A stretch of DNA of 64,000 nucleotides from Ruminococcus_G sp050944435 (GCA_050944435.1 JBMNRB010000009.1:1-64000); one strand, 5' to 3'. Shown: positions 8,654 through 17,611, counted from the first letter of the stretch. Translations and numbers: made by a program. Notes: a model not told the origin generated them from the letters alone.

Positions 8654-10045
8654 TTATACCTTCTCGTTTCTGATCCTACAACTCTTCTTTTTCCCGTTCA
8701 GCTCCGGCATCACCACACAGAGCATGGTGATAAAGCAGGCGGCTCCCCCCACAAAATTAGAAACCGGCTCCGCTGCAAATACGCCGTTTGTTCCCAGATC
8801 CCACAATCCAGGAAGCAGAATGGTAAGGGGCACCACAATCACGATCTTCCGGAAAATAGAAAAGAATATAGCATATTTCGCCTTCCCCAGAGCGACAAAA
8901 ATACTCTGACCGCAAAACTGCAAAGACATCATAAAAAGGCCGAAGAAATAAATATGCATCACCGGCACGCAAGTCTCAATCATCTCAGGATCACTGTTGA
9001 AAATATGAACGAAAAATTCCGGAAACGCGGCCACAATCCCCCATAAAACAGTAAAAAGAACCACTCCCGTAATGGAAGTAAATTTAATGGCTTTTTTCAC
9101 CCGGTCATATTGCCCTGCTCCGTAATTATAGCTCATTACCGGCTGCGCGCCATTGGTAAGGCCCATGGCCGGCATATTGAAAATCTCACGGATAGAACTC
9201 ATCACCGTCATGACTCCCACATAAAGGTCGCCGCCGTAGGTCTGCAGTGTGGAATTGCACACAATCTGTACCACACTGTTGGTAAACTGCATCATAAAGC
9301 CCGTAAGGCCCAGAACGGTGATATTTTTCACCCTATTCAGCTTCAGACGCATAACCGAAGGCTTTAACCGCAGCACCGTATTCCTTCCCGTCAGAAAACG
9401 CAGTACCCACAAAGCAGAGACCAGCTGGGAGATTACGGTAGCTATGGCCGCTCCCCGGACTCCCATATCAAAGATAAAAATAAAAACCGGATCTAAAATA
9501 ATGTTTAAGACAGCCCCCACCAGAACGGTCATCATCCCCGTCCTGGCAAACCCCTGATTATTAATAAAACCGTTCATTCCCAGGCTGATCATGACAAATA
9601 CCGTTCCCGCCAGATAGATAAGACCATAATCTCTTGCATAAGAATAAGTAGTATCACTGGCGCCAAAAGCATACAGCAGAGGACGATTGAATATCATCCC
9701 CAAAATCATAAGTAAAATTCCTGTTGTGATCAGCAAAGTAAAGGTATTTCCCATAACCCTCTCTGCTTCTTCGTTATCCCCCTTTCCCTGCTCCATGGCA
9801 CATATGGGAGCTCCTCCGGTGCCGAACAGATTGGCAAAGGCGTTAATCATCATGATAATGGGAAAACAGATGCCTAGCCCTGTAAGAGCAATCCGCCCTT
9901 CCCCCGGAATGCGCCCGATATACATTCTGTCCACAATATTATACAAAAGGCTGATCACCTGGGCGGCCGTCATGGGAATGGCCACCTCCAGAATATTCCG
10001 ATATACACTTCCCTGGGAAAAGTCCGTTTTTTTGGCTTTCATCAT
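8654..10045 (-). CDS. MATE-family multidrug/sodium exporter
   Basis: A 463-residue integral membrane protein with about 12 predicted helices in two similar halves. The N-terminus (DFSQGSVYRNILEVAIPMTAAQVISLLYNIVDRMYIGR) and the matching motif in the second half (MPAMGLTNGAQPVMSYNYGAG) are typical of the MepA-like branch of MATE transporters, which expel cationic drugs or metabolites in exchange for ions. The longest frame begins with a TTG overlapping the previous stop, but AAGGGTGG is best placed for the double ATG further in, so I start there. The gene directly follows the PucR regulator and may be controlled by or with it; the substrate is unknown. Confidence 0.88.
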   Translation of the reverse strand: MMKAKKTDFSQGSVYRNILEVAIPMTAAQVISLLYNIVDRMYIGRIPGEGRIALTGLGICFPIIMMINAFANLFGTGGAPICAMEQGKGDNEEAERVMGNTFTLLITTGILLMILGMIFNRPLLYAFGASDTTYSYARDYGLIYLAGTVFVMISLGMNGFINNQGFARTGMMTVLVGAVLNIILDPVFIFIFDMGVRGAAIATVISQLVSALWVLRFLTGRNTVLRLKPSVMRLKLNRVKNITVLGLTGFMMQFTNSVVQIVCNSTLQTYGGDLYVGVMTVMSSIREIFNMPAMGLTNGAQPVMSYNYGAGQYDRVKKAIKFTSITGVVLFTVLWGIVAAFPEFFVHIFNSDPEMIETCVPVMHIYFFGLFMMSLQFCGQSIFVALGKAKYAIFFSIFRKIVIVVPLTILLPGLWDLGTNGVFAAEPVSNFVGGAACFITMLCVVMPELNGKKKSCRIRNEKV

Positions 10046-10065
10046 TACATAAACCACCCTTCTTG

Positions 10066-11520
10066 TCAATTTTGCACGGACAGCCAGTCAGATAATCTTA
10101 AATATGCCAGTTCCTCTTCATCAGAAAGTGTCAGTCCAGTCAATGCCCGTATTCTCCCCAGACGGTATTTCAGCGTATTCCGATGGATATGAAGTGTGTC
10201 AGCCGCGTATAAAAGATTTCTTTCTTTTTTCAAATATACCGACAAAGTGATCCGCAGCTGCGTATGATTCTCCCTGTCATATCGTTCCAGAATGTCTAGA
10301 GCGGGATGGAGCAGGGATAAGGTCAGTTCCTGCGCACGGAATATTTCCCGCAGATATCCGAAGGCAAAATCTTCACACCGGTATATCCCTGGTTTTTTTC
10401 TGGAACGCTCCAGTACAAAACGGGATTGACGATATGATACAGGCAGCATTTCCCAATCCACAGCCGCCATAGAAAGTCCGATGCAAAGAGCCGAAAGTTT
10501 TACTTTCCGCTCCAGAAACCCTTCCAATTCCCCGATGTCTTCTTCCTTTATGACAGCCACTACATCTTCTTTATAGATGAAAGGAAAATAGATCTGAGGT
10601 ATATTTTTAAGCGTCCGAATCAATGCATGTTTCTGCATCTGATCTCCCCTGGTAATGTGACAAACTATCATGAATCTCCACGCCCCCACAAGTCCTTTCC
10701 GTTCCAGATGCCTTACCGCCTGTTCATTTGGCTGACGGCCTTCCAGAAATCCTTTCAGGATAGATTCGCTGGACTTAATTCTTCCATGGGGCGATGCAAA
10801 CTCCAAAGCCCGGATTAAATATCTGCCCATTACCGGCGCCAACTGCCGATTCATCTCCGTCAGCTCATGATTCCTCTGAAGAATGCCGATGCAGGCCACT
10901 GGTTCCCTATCCTGCTTCAGATACATCATAATCACCGGATCCCCTTTGTCATATACATTTCGTATCAGCTGCGGTTCTTCTGTCAAATCTCCCACCGCCT
11001 CTCCGTCAGCATTATATAAGGGATCATACAGAATGGATGGATGGAGTATTTTTCTCTGTACCGTTTCGTCCCAATAAGGATCCCCTATCTTTTCTCTCTC
11101 CACACTGCCGGCAAAGATATCTCCATCCACGCTGCCCACCATCAAGGGATTTTCCAGTACCTCCTCTCCAATGTCGATAATTTCCTGCAAAGGGGCCTCT
11201 TTTGCCGCCGCATCCAGAAGTCTTCTCTCCCAATCCGTATAGTAATCGAAAGCAGACAGCAATGCATTGAGCAGCTCCTCATAATCACAATTTTCAAAGA
11301 GCATTTGGCTCTTTTTATGTACTACAATATAGGCGTCCTCATATCTGGGGTCAGACAAGAACTGCCGGGCATAACCGAAATAAACGTATTCCGGAGCCAG
11401 CTTCTCCTCCTCTTCCGGCAGGAAACGAAGCCCTCGGATCGCCGCCTCATCATTGATAATGGCACAATCCGGTTTGTAATCTTTCAGGTACCGGGCCAGC
11501 ATGGACATACTCAGTTTCAT
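10066..11520 (-). CDS. PucR-family transcriptional regulator
   Basis: This 484-residue protein has a long N-terminal sensory part and a C-terminal PucR helix-turn-helix: LSVYLKKERNLLYAADTLHIHRNTLKYRLGRI lies near residues 425-460 and is the standard PucR/CdaR DNA-binding signature. Members respond to purine degradation products, sugars or other metabolites. The first ATG has no ribosome site; AGGAGAAGG stands before the ATG of MKLSMSM, so I start there. It is divergent from the UroD-fold methyltransferase operon, separated by about 170 bp, and immediately upstream of the MATE gene. The location suggests that it controls one or both; the signal is unknown. Confidence 0.85.
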   Translation of the reverse strand: MKLSMSMLARYLKDYKPDCAIINDEAAIRGLRFLPEEEEKLAPEYVYFGYARQFLSDPRYEDAYIVVHKKSQMLFENCDYEELLNALLSAFDYYTDWERRLLDAAAKEAPLQEIIDIGEEVLENPLMVGSVDGDIFAGSVEREKIGDPYWDETVQRKILHPSILYDPLYNADGEAVGDLTEEPQLIRNVYDKGDPVIMMYLKQDREPVACIGILQRNHELTEMNRQLAPVMGRYLIRALEFASPHGRIKSSESILKGFLEGRQPNEQAVRHLERKGLVGAWRFMIVCHITRGDQMQKHALIRTLKNIPQIYFPFIYKEDVVAVIKEEDIGELEGFLERKVKLSALCIGLSMAAVDWEMLPVSYRQSRFVLERSRKKPGIYRCEDFAFGYLREIFRAQELTLSLLHPALDILERYDRENHTQLRITLSVYLKKERNLLYAADTLHIHRNTLKYRLGRIRALTGLTLSDEEELAYLRLSDWLSVQN

Positions 11521-11592
11521 AATCCTTCTCCTTTTGTCACTTACAGACAAATCTTCCACATACTTTTCTTCTCGTTTCGTCTTTCCGAAACA

Positions 11593-11621
11593 TAGACAAC
11601 GGACAAATATAGGAATATAGT
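11593..11621 (+). promoter_or_regulatory. Candidate sigma-A promoter for the UroD-fold methyltransferase operon
   Basis: TAGACA (11593-11598) and TATAGT (11616-11621) are separated by 17 bp, about 70 bp before the start codon. It lies in the divergent gap next to the PucR regulator. Each box has mismatches, so this is a reasonable but not firm call. Confidence 0.45.
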
Positions 11622-11688
11622 TGAATTATAAGGCAACTTTCCAATTTTTTCAATTTGTAATTTCAGGACAAAGAAAGGATGATGAAGT

Positions 11689-12798
11689 ATGAGTTTATAC
11701 GATGAACGACTTGCACGGACAATTAACGCCATTCAGATGAAACCGGTGGATAAAATTCCCTACTCCTACAGTGGTCCCGCTTACATGACCCGCAGCCAGG
11801 GTCTGAAAATCAGTGAATTCCTGTCTGATTTTAAAAAGGCTACTGATGCGGCCATCTCCTTCGTCCAGGAAAATCCAGGGATTGACTCGCTGCATTCGCC
11901 AACCATGTCTCCCTATGCACTGTCCATGCTCTGGCTTTCCAAAGTAAGAGTTCCCGGTATCGATCTGCCCGACGATGAACTGTGGCAGGTGGACGAACAG
12001 GAAGTCATGGCCTTTGACGATTACGAAAAAATAATTGAAATGGGGTACGGCCCCTGGCTGGAAGATTTTATGAAAAACCGTATCGGCGACCCTATACCGA
12101 AGATGCAGCCTTATATCCAGAGCGCTCCGGAAACTCTGCGGCGTATGGCAGCCGAAGGCCAGATGCCAATCATGAACGCCGTTTCCGCCGGCACTCCCTT
12201 TGAAGGCTTCTGCGGAGCACGGCAGCTGATGAACTTCTTCGTAGATCTGGTATCTGAACCGGAGCTGGTAAAAGCTGCGCTGGATAAGGCAATGGAATAC
12301 ACTTACGCCGGCTATGTCGCCCAGTTGGAAGCCGCAAAACCTCTGGCCGCCTGGGTCGGCGGATGGCGTGCCGCTCCGGAACTGATGTCTCACGACACCT
12401 GGATGGAATTCGTATGGCCCTATTTGCGCAAACTGATCGACGCCACCATTGAACGAGGTGTCATCCCGGTTCTTCACTTTGACTCCTGCTGGGACAGCGA
12501 ACTGGAAACTTTGAAAGAACTCCCGCCCCGCACCTGTCTGCTGATGCTGGACGGTTCTACAGATATGAGAAAAGCCCGGGAAATTCTGGACGACCGCATG
12601 TGTCTTATGGGAGACGTTCCCTCTACCATGCTGGCTTTTGACAGTGACAGCGAAGTTTACAATTATGTAACCAAGTTGATTGATGATGTGGGACCAAAAA
12701 CCGGTCTTATCGTCAGTTCCGGATGTGACAACCCCTTAAACGCAAAACCGGAAAACGTAAAGGCCATGATACAGGCCACCGTAGATTATCAGATATAA
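11689..12798 (+). CDS. Uroporphyrinogen decarboxylase-fold methyltransferase (MtaA/CmuA-like)
   Basis: The 369-residue protein has the UroD TIM-barrel fold but lies with methylcobamide- or corrinoid-linked methyltransferases rather than haem biosynthesis, as no other haem gene is nearby. A likely zinc site can be read: VLHFDSCWD near 262-267 and SSGCDNPLNAKPENVKAM near 343-360, equivalent to the His/Cys...Cys ligands of MtaA-type enzymes, though the spacing H-x3-C differs from the usual H-x-C. A zinc site activates the thiol acceptor in known relatives. GAAAGGATGATGAAGT precedes the ATG. It heads an operon with a CobW GTPase and a small protein. No corrinoid protein or reactivase is present in the window, so the methyl donor is unknown. 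Confidence 0.72.
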   Translation: MSLYDERLARTINAIQMKPVDKIPYSYSGPAYMTRSQGLKISEFLSDFKKATDAAISFVQENPGIDSLHSPTMSPYALSMLWLSKVRVPGIDLPDDELWQVDEQEVMAFDDYEKIIEMGYGPWLEDFMKNRIGDPIPKMQPYIQSAPETLRRMAAEGQMPIMNAVSAGTPFEGFCGARQLMNFFVDLVSEPELVKAALDKAMEYTYAGYVAQLEAAKPLAAWVGGWRAAPELMSHDTWMEFVWPYLRKLIDATIERGVIPVLHFDSCWDSELETLKELPPRTCLLMLDGSTDMRKAREILDDRMCLMGDVPSTMLAFDSDSEVYNYVTKLIDDVGPKTGLIVSSGCDNPLNAKPENVKAMIQATVDYQI

Positions 12799-12816
12799 AG
12801 AAAGGACTGAGGCCTG

Positions 12817-13416
12817 ATGAATATTCTGCTGGTGGGAGGTTTCTTCGGTTCCGGGAAAACCACCGTTATTTCCCGACTGATAAAACAGATGCTGAGTGAA
12901 GAAAAGAAACTTTGCATTATTGAAAATGAAATTGGAAAGAACGCCATCGATGATCTGCTTTTACAGGACGGTTCCGTGGAAATCTCCACCATCACCGGCG
13001 GCTGTGTCTGCTGCCAGGTGACCGGAAGCCTCATTGAAGCGCTGAAGGATCTGAGAAAACGCTTCTCACCCGACTGGATCATCGTGGAACTTACCGGGAT
13101 CGCCTTTTTGCATGAGTTGAGAAAAAAAATCCTGAAATATCTAAAGGACGCACCGCCCGTTCTCTGCCTCACCATAGTGGATGCAGCCCGCTGGCAGGAA
13201 CTCCTGAAAGCGGCGCCGATTATCATGGAAAAGCAGGTAGGGGGCGGGGATATTATCGTCATCAACAAAATCGATCTGAATCCGGAAGTTGATCCAATCA
13301 GGGAAGATATCTGCCATATAGCCGCAGGGCGGCAGATCCTTCCCCTTTCCGCCGCATCTGACTCCTGTCAGTCACTGCTGCAGGCCATTGAAGGGGAGGT
13401 GGCGTCCTGTGAATAA
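12817..13416 (+). CDS. Compact CobW/UreG-type GTPase
   Basis: The 199-residue protein is a P-loop GTPase of the CobW/HypB/UreG (G3E) class. Walker A is GGFFGSGKTT, the metal-site signature is GGCVCC, the Walker B/switch region is IIVELTGIA and the guanine motif is INKIDL. It consists of the GTPase domain alone; the usual C-terminal CobW domain is missing and the following small gene may take its place. Such proteins load metals or cofactors into target enzymes. Translation is linked to its neighbours: it begins 18 nt after the methyltransferase and overlaps the next gene. A role in inserting zinc or helping corrinoid use by the adjacent methyltransferase is inferred from context only. Confidence 0.8.
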   Translation: MNILLVGGFFGSGKTTVISRLIKQMLSEEKKLCIIENEIGKNAIDDLLLQDGSVEISTITGGCVCCQVTGSLIEALKDLRKRFSPDWIIVELTGIAFLHELRKKILKYLKDAPPVLCLTIVDAARWQELLKAAPIIMEKQVGGGDIIVINKIDLNPEVDPIREDICHIAAGRQILPLSAASDSCQSLLQAIEGEVASCE

Positions 13417-13801
13417 ATTCAAACGTATTTCTTACGGCGGGTCATCCTCCGTTCCGGAAGACGCCTCTCTTTTAAGCGTCCGTCAGGTGTTTGCCCTCCC
13501 GGAACCTGTAGGGAAGGAAAAAGTCCAGAACGGACTTCTTAAGATATTCCGGAAACTGATACCGTCGATATCGGTAAACGGCATCATTCCCGGCCACCTG
13601 AAGGCCAGCATCAAAGAAGGCTCCGCGCTGCTGGCGCTGTCCGCCACCCGCAGCGACTCCGTTGATCAGACGCCTAACGCAGACTGGACGGAACTGAACA
13701 CGCTGCAGAATTTTGAAATCAGAATCAATCTGCTGTCAATTATTCCATGCAGCGTCAGCCAGGAAGAACTGGAGGAAATGGTTCACAACTTGACAATTTA
13801 A
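13409..13801 (+). CDS. Conserved-looking small protein linked to the CobW GTPase
   Basis: I do not recognise this 130-residue protein. It has no membrane segment or signal peptide, is of mixed charge, and ends in a helix (VSQEELEEMVHNLTI). A GTG start at 13409 is chosen because GGGGAGGTGG lies about 7 nt before it; it then overlaps the end of the CobW gene by 8 nt, which suggests coupled translation. A TTG seven codons upstream is the only other start. Its position where the missing C-terminal half of CobW would be makes a split-CobW arrangement possible, but I cannot show homology. It is the last gene before a terminator. Confidence 0.6.
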   Translation: MNKFKRISYGGSSSVPEDASLLSVRQVFALPEPVGKEKVQNGLLKIFRKLIPSISVNGIIPGHLKASIKEGSALLALSATRSDSVDQTPNADWTELNTLQNFEIRINLLSIIPCSVSQEELEEMVHNLTI

Positions 13802-13816
13802 TTCCTGAAAAAAAAC

Positions 13817-13848
13817 GGAAAAGACGGCTGCCATTAGTCGTCTTTTCC
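13817..13848 (+). terminator. Terminator of the methyltransferase-CobW operon
   Basis: A perfect 10-bp stem (GGAAAAGACG with CGTCTTTTCC) and 12-nt loop start 15 nt after the stop codon of the small gene. The stem itself ends in a T-rich arm, as in many Clostridial terminators. Confidence 0.7.
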
Positions 13849-13869
13849 CTCATACGCCGTTCATCAGCA

Positions 13870-13901
13870 AAAAAAGCACCTCTTCCAAGATGCTTTTTCT
13901 T
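13870..13901 (-). terminator. Terminator of tRNA-Gln
   Basis: On the minus strand the sequence just after the tRNA forms a stem (AAGCATCTT with AGAGGTGCTT, allowing G-U pairs and a small bulge) followed by a run of seven T. It is in the right place to end the single-gene tRNA transcript. Confidence 0.65.
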
Positions 13902-13906
13902 CAAAC

Positions 13907-13977
13907 TGGGCTACAAGGATTCGAACCTTGAAATGACGGAGTCAGAGTCCGTTGCCTTACCATTTGGCGATAGCCCA
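13907..13977 (-). tRNA. tRNA-Gln (anticodon CUG)
   Basis: Reading the minus strand, a full cloverleaf can be drawn: acceptor TGGGCTA with TAGCCCA, a D arm with AAATGGTAAGGCA, an anticodon stem ACGGA/TCCGT around the loop CTCTGAC, and a T arm CAAGG-TTCGAAT-CCTTG. The anticodon is CTG, which reads CAG glutamine codons. The discriminator base is G and CCA is not encoded. A promoter lies just upstream and a terminator just downstream, so it is transcribed alone. Confidence 0.93.
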
Positions 13978-13994
13978 ATTCAGCGACAAGATGT

Positions 13995-14023
13995 ATTATA
14001 TAGTATTCCCGATAAAAAAGCAA
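13995..14023 (-). promoter_or_regulatory. Promoter of tRNA-Gln
   Basis: On the minus strand TTGCTT (14018-14023) and TATAAT (13995-14000) are separated by exactly 17 bp. The start of the tRNA is about 18 bp beyond the -10 box, which fits a stable-RNA promoter. Confidence 0.8.
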
Positions 14024-14041
14024 GTACTTTTTTAATTTTTT

Positions 14042-14671
14042 TTATTTTTTTCTAATGTTCCCGGAAATATCCTTCACATAGTAATTTCCCTGGGCGTCTA
14101 CATAACAGTCTTTATCCACACTGTAATCTTTATGGCTGTATTGAAGCCTCACCTGTCCCTCATTCAGCACATACATATATTCCATACCATTTTTCCCCCG
14201 GTTATCTTCTTCATCCAGAAAGGAGGTATCCAGTTCAATATCATGATCATGCTGGAAGAACAAAACCATAATCCCTATTCCCAGAGGAGCAAGCAATAAA
14301 AGATATGAGCCCTTCAACCCAAGATAGAAAAATGTCATCCTGTAAAAAAAATATTCTATGGGAACAATGCCTGCCAGATTAAGAAAACCGTAAGCCCCGT
14401 CTCTCAGCGCCAGAATAACCGTAAGAACCAGACTGGCATAAAATACAATGGTTCCCCCCATCTGAACCTGCTCCGGCAAAGTACAGGACGCTTTCATGCA
14501 GATATCTTCCACCAGAAGCCACAGTACCGCTGGAAGCAGTGATATCCAGGCGCTTCTTCCCTTTTTCCCTCTTTTCAGACTGTACAAAAGGTTGCAGACA
14601 AGCCCAATGATAAGAATACCCGCTAAAAATACCGGACTCTGTTCCATAAAATTACATATTTTCTGACCCAT
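14042..14671 (-). CDS. Membrane protein of unknown function
   Basis: A 209-residue protein I do not recognise. About five hydrophobic helices fill residues 12-150 (for instance FLAGILIIGLVCNLLYSL and TIVFYASLVLTVILAL), followed by a soluble, probably cytoplasmic tail (about 160-209) rich in Tyr, Asp and Lys with a repeating YV-x2-x pattern (CYVDAQGNYYVKDISGN). GGGAGG precedes the ATG. Its start codon overlaps the stop of the 124-residue gene upstream (TAATG), so the two are translated together and may form one complex. The gene ends close to an A/T-rich stretch. Confidence 0.65.
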   Translation of the reverse strand: MGQKICNFMEQSPVFLAGILIIGLVCNLLYSLKRGKKGRSAWISLLPAVLWLLVEDICMKASCTLPEQVQMGGTIVFYASLVLTVILALRDGAYGFLNLAGIVPIEYFFYRMTFFYLGLKGSYLLLLAPLGIGIMVLFFQHDHDIELDTSFLDEEDNRGKNGMEYMYVLNEGQVRLQYSHKDYSVDKDCYVDAQGNYYVKDISGNIRKK

Positions 14672-15045
14672 TATTTATTCCTCCCGGCTATCGCATACAA
14701 TATACATCCTACTAAAAGCAGCATCACATAAGATATAAGCAGAATATTTTGAAATCCTACCATAAGAACCATAAGGACATTGGCGGAAATCGTACCCCTT
14801 AACGCAATTCCCTCTGTTCTTCGCTTTTCTTCCAATGCCTGCAGAAACCCAAACACCACCGCAGAAATAATCACCATGATAACGGCTCCCACAAGCCCGA
14901 TGACAACCCAGTTATCCACATCCGGAGCCGCACCGTCTGTCGTATACAGCCAGTCCGGAAGCAAGTCGTAAAGAAATCCATGCAGTAAAATATTGCTGAA
15001 GTTTCCTCCGTCCCCAGCCATAAATCTGTTATAAAACTCTTCCAT
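14671..15045 (-). CDS. Small membrane protein, partner of the following gene
   Basis: This 124-residue product has a short soluble N-terminus (EEFYNRFMAGDGGNFSNILL) and about two to three hydrophobic helices (VVIGLVGAVIMVIISAVVFG, then ANVLMVLMVGFQNILLISY and LLLVGCILYAIAG). I cannot assign a family. The longer frame starts 12 codons earlier, but AAGGAGG lies 6 nt before the ATG used here. It sits 13 nt after an AEC transporter gene and overlaps the start of the 209-residue membrane protein by one base pair set (TAATG), so all three are probably one operon. Confidence 0.65.
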   Translation of the reverse strand: MEEFYNRFMAGDGGNFSNILLHGFLYDLLPDWLYTTDGAAPDVDNWVVIGLVGAVIMVIISAVVFGFLQALEEKRRTEGIALRGTISANVLMVLMVGFQNILLISYVMLLLVGCILYAIAGRNK

Positions 15046-15058
15046 AATCATCCTCCTT

Positions 15059-15973
15059 CTACCATAACGTACAAAGGGCAATCAAAACAGGCATAGTAAT
15101 CAGGGAAAATATCGTCGTAACCGCAAACAGTTCCGCTCCGTAAATCTCATCTTTACCGTATCGCAGGGCAAACATGATCACCGACGCCCCCACGGGGCAG
15201 CCCGTTGCCAATACGATAATCACCCGGATAATCTGCGGAACCGGGAAAAGACTGATAGCCAGCAGCGCCAAAACAGGAATGACCAGCAGTTTTAAAGACG
15301 AAACAACGTAAATTCGCTTTCTTTTCATCGCTCCCAGAAAATCTGACTGCATTACGGAAATTCCCGCCACAATCATAGCCAGCGGCGTGTTCAGATCCGC
15401 CACATAAGCAATGGTAGTTCCGAAAACCTCCGGATACGTTATTTTCATACAAAAACTGAAGATCCCAATAATAATTGCATAGATGGTCGGACACTTCAGG
15501 ATAGAAACAATCTGTTTTCTGTCCGCCCTCTCTGACATACATATTACGCCATGAGTCCACAGTAAAATATTAAACATGGCAATATAGCTGGTCATATACA
15601 GGACGCCTTCATCCCCATATAATGCCTGCACCAACGGGATACCGATAAAGCCGCAGTTGGTATAAACCAGACAAAACCGCTCAATATTATAGCTGATCTT
15701 CTTTTTTCTGATCAAAATCTGTGACGCTGCGATAGCGACCACAAAGGATACCCCCGACATGCCGAAGGCCCACAGTAAATTGTGAAACAATTCTTCACTG
15801 TATGTAATCTGACACGCGTCCAGAATCAGCGCCGGAGATACAAAGGTTAAAATAAAATTGGATATGGATTTGCCTTCGCTGGCCGACAGGATATCTTTTT
15901 TATAACAGAACGCCCCGATAATCAAAAGAAAAAAGGAGACGATAATCTGTTTTATTACGATAACGACTAACAT
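15059..15973 (-). CDS. AEC-family (auxin efflux carrier-like) transporter
   Basis: A 304-residue membrane protein with about ten helices arranged as two halves. The N-terminal LLIIGAFCYKKDILS and ISNFILTFVSPALILDA, plus a late GCPVGASVIMFALRYG segment, are typical of the bacterial AEC family, which includes malonate and malate carriers. The glycine/proline break FVSPALIL in the fourth helix region is the usual crossover motif. A GGGGAG ribosome site precedes the ATG. It is the first gene of a three-gene row with two unknown membrane proteins. The substrate cannot be predicted; a small organic acid is the best guess from the family. Confidence 0.85.
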   Translation of the reverse strand: MLVVIVIKQIIVSFFLLIIGAFCYKKDILSASEGKSISNFILTFVSPALILDACQITYSEELFHNLLWAFGMSGVSFVVAIAASQILIRKKKISYNIERFCLVYTNCGFIGIPLVQALYGDEGVLYMTSYIAMFNILLWTHGVICMSERADRKQIVSILKCPTIYAIIIGIFSFCMKITYPEVFGTTIAYVADLNTPLAMIVAGISVMQSDFLGAMKRKRIYVVSSLKLLVIPVLALLAISLFPVPQIIRVIIVLATGCPVGASVIMFALRYGKDEIYGAELFAVTTIFSLITMPVLIALCTLW

Positions 15974-16067
15974 GATTTCTCCCCACAGAAAACTCTGTAT
16001 TCTATGATACTACTTATCTCCTATTTTGCAATAATCTGCGTAAAAAACACAAAAAATTTATTTCCAT

Positions 16068-16096
16068 TTTACATTCATTTTTATCAGTGCTATAAT
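16068..16096 (+). promoter_or_regulatory. Strong promoter of pncB
   Basis: TTTACA (16068-16073), a 17-bp spacer and a perfect TATAAT (16091-16096) preceded by TGC, giving an extended -10. It lies 35 bp before the pncB start codon. Confidence 0.85.
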
Positions 16097-16130
16097 ATGT
16101 TCAATACTTTTTGACAAGGAGAAACATGAT

Positions 16131-17600
16131 ATGCGCGCTATGAATTTGACCCTGCTGACGGATCTGTATGAACTGACCATGATGCAGGGTTATTTTAAAA
16201 ATCCAACAGACCAGATTGTGGTATTTGATATGTTTTACCGCCGCAACCCCTGTGACGGCGGCTACGCCATTGCGGCAGGACTGGAACAGGTAATTGAATA
16301 TGTCCGGGATCTGCATTTTGCCCCCGATGACATTGAATATTTGAAGAGCCTGAATATTTTTGACCGGGATTTTCTGGAATATTTAAGAGGATTTCATTTT
16401 ACCGGCGACATCTATGCCATTCCTGAAGGTACTGTGGTATTCCCGCGGGAACCGCTGCTGAAGGTAATTGCCCCGGTGATGGAGGCCCAGTTGGTGGAGA
16501 CTGCCATACTAAACATTATTAATCATCAAAGTCTGATTGCCACAAAGGCTGCCCGAGTGGTTTATGCGGCTCAGGGTGACGGCGTCATGGAATTCGGGCT
16601 TCGCCGGGCACAGGCGCCGGACGCAGGTATTTACGGAGCCAGAGCGGCCGTTATTGCCGGCTGTATCGGTACATCCAACGTACTGACCGGTCAGATGTTC
16701 AATGTGCCCGTCAAAGGTACTCATGCCCACAGCTGGATTATGAGCTTCCCCGATGAATATACTGCATTTAAGACTTATGCCAACCTTTATCCTGATTCCT
16801 GCATCCTTCTGGTGGACACTTATGACGTGCTGAAGTCCGGTGTTCCCAATGCTATCCGGGTATTTAGAGAAATGAAGGAAAAATATCCCGATTTTAAGGG
16901 ATACGGTATCCGAATTGACAGCGGCGACCTGGCGTATCTGTCCAAAAAAGCTTACAAACAACTGGAAGAAGCCGGTTTCGGCGACGCCGTTATATCTGCT
17001 TCCAGCGATCTGGATGAACACTTAATCGACAGTCTGAAGGCTCAGGGCGCCAAGATTAACTCCTGGGGCGTCGGTACCAATTTGATCACGTCCAAAGACT
17101 GTCCCGCCTTCGGCGGTGTTTACAAGCTGGCTGCTATTAAAAATTCAGAGGATGAGGATTTTCAGCCTAAAATCAAACTTTCCGAAAACTCAGAGAAAGT
17201 TACAAATCCCGGCAACAAAGCCATCTACCGGATCTACGATAAGAAAAACGGAAAAATCCGCGCAGATCTGATCTGTCTGGCCGATGAGGTTTTCGATGAA
17301 TCAAAGGATATGATTATCTTTGATCCCTCTGAAACCTGGAAGAAGACCAAAATCGAGGGCGGCACTTATACGTTAAGGGAACTTCTTGTCCCCATCTTCC
17401 TGAAGGGCGAATGCGTATACTCCTCTCCTTCTGTCATGGAGATACAGGAATTATGCAAAAAAGAACAGGAGACGATGTGGGATGAGACGCGGCGTCTCGT
17501 CAACCCCCACGAAGTTTACGTGGATTTGTCGGACAAACTTTATAAGATCAAGAGTGATCTGCTGGAAGAGATGGGAACTGAAGCCTTAAAATATCAATAA
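16131..17600 (+). CDS. pncB: Nicotinate phosphoribosyltransferase
   Basis: The 489-residue enzyme makes nicotinate mononucleotide from nicotinate and PRPP, the first step of NAD salvage. Diagnostic segments are LLTDLYELTMMQGYF at the N-terminus, EFGLRRAQAPDAG (near 147), KGTHAHSWIMSF (near 200, with the catalytic His) and GYGIRIDSGDLAYLSKK (near 262), which binds the phosphoribosyl group. The length fits the longer bacterial type. AAGGAG precedes the ATG by 9 nt and a strong sigma-A promoter lies upstream. The following hairpin contains the ribosome site of the next gene, which links the end of this transcript to translation of the VanY-like protein. Confidence 0.93.
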   Translation: MRAMNLTLLTDLYELTMMQGYFKNPTDQIVVFDMFYRRNPCDGGYAIAAGLEQVIEYVRDLHFAPDDIEYLKSLNIFDRDFLEYLRGFHFTGDIYAIPEGTVVFPREPLLKVIAPVMEAQLVETAILNIINHQSLIATKAARVVYAAQGDGVMEFGLRRAQAPDAGIYGARAAVIAGCIGTSNVLTGQMFNVPVKGTHAHSWIMSFPDEYTAFKTYANLYPDSCILLVDTYDVLKSGVPNAIRVFREMKEKYPDFKGYGIRIDSGDLAYLSKKAYKQLEEAGFGDAVISASSDLDEHLIDSLKAQGAKINSWGVGTNLITSKDCPAFGGVYKLAAIKNSEDEDFQPKIKLSENSEKVTNPGNKAIYRIYDKKNGKIRADLICLADEVFDESKDMIIFDPSETWKKTKIEGGTYTLRELLVPIFLKGECVYSSPSVMEIQELCKKEQETMWDETRRLVNPHEVYVDLSDKLYKIKSDLLEEMGTEALKYQ

Positions 17601-17611
17601 GGTCATAAATT

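Noticed and set aside
11689..12798. True uroporphyrinogen decarboxylase (hemE)
   Set aside because: The sequence lacks the usual HemE N-terminal substrate motif, there are no haem genes nearby, and the His/Cys zinc-type site and CobW neighbour fit a methyltransferase.
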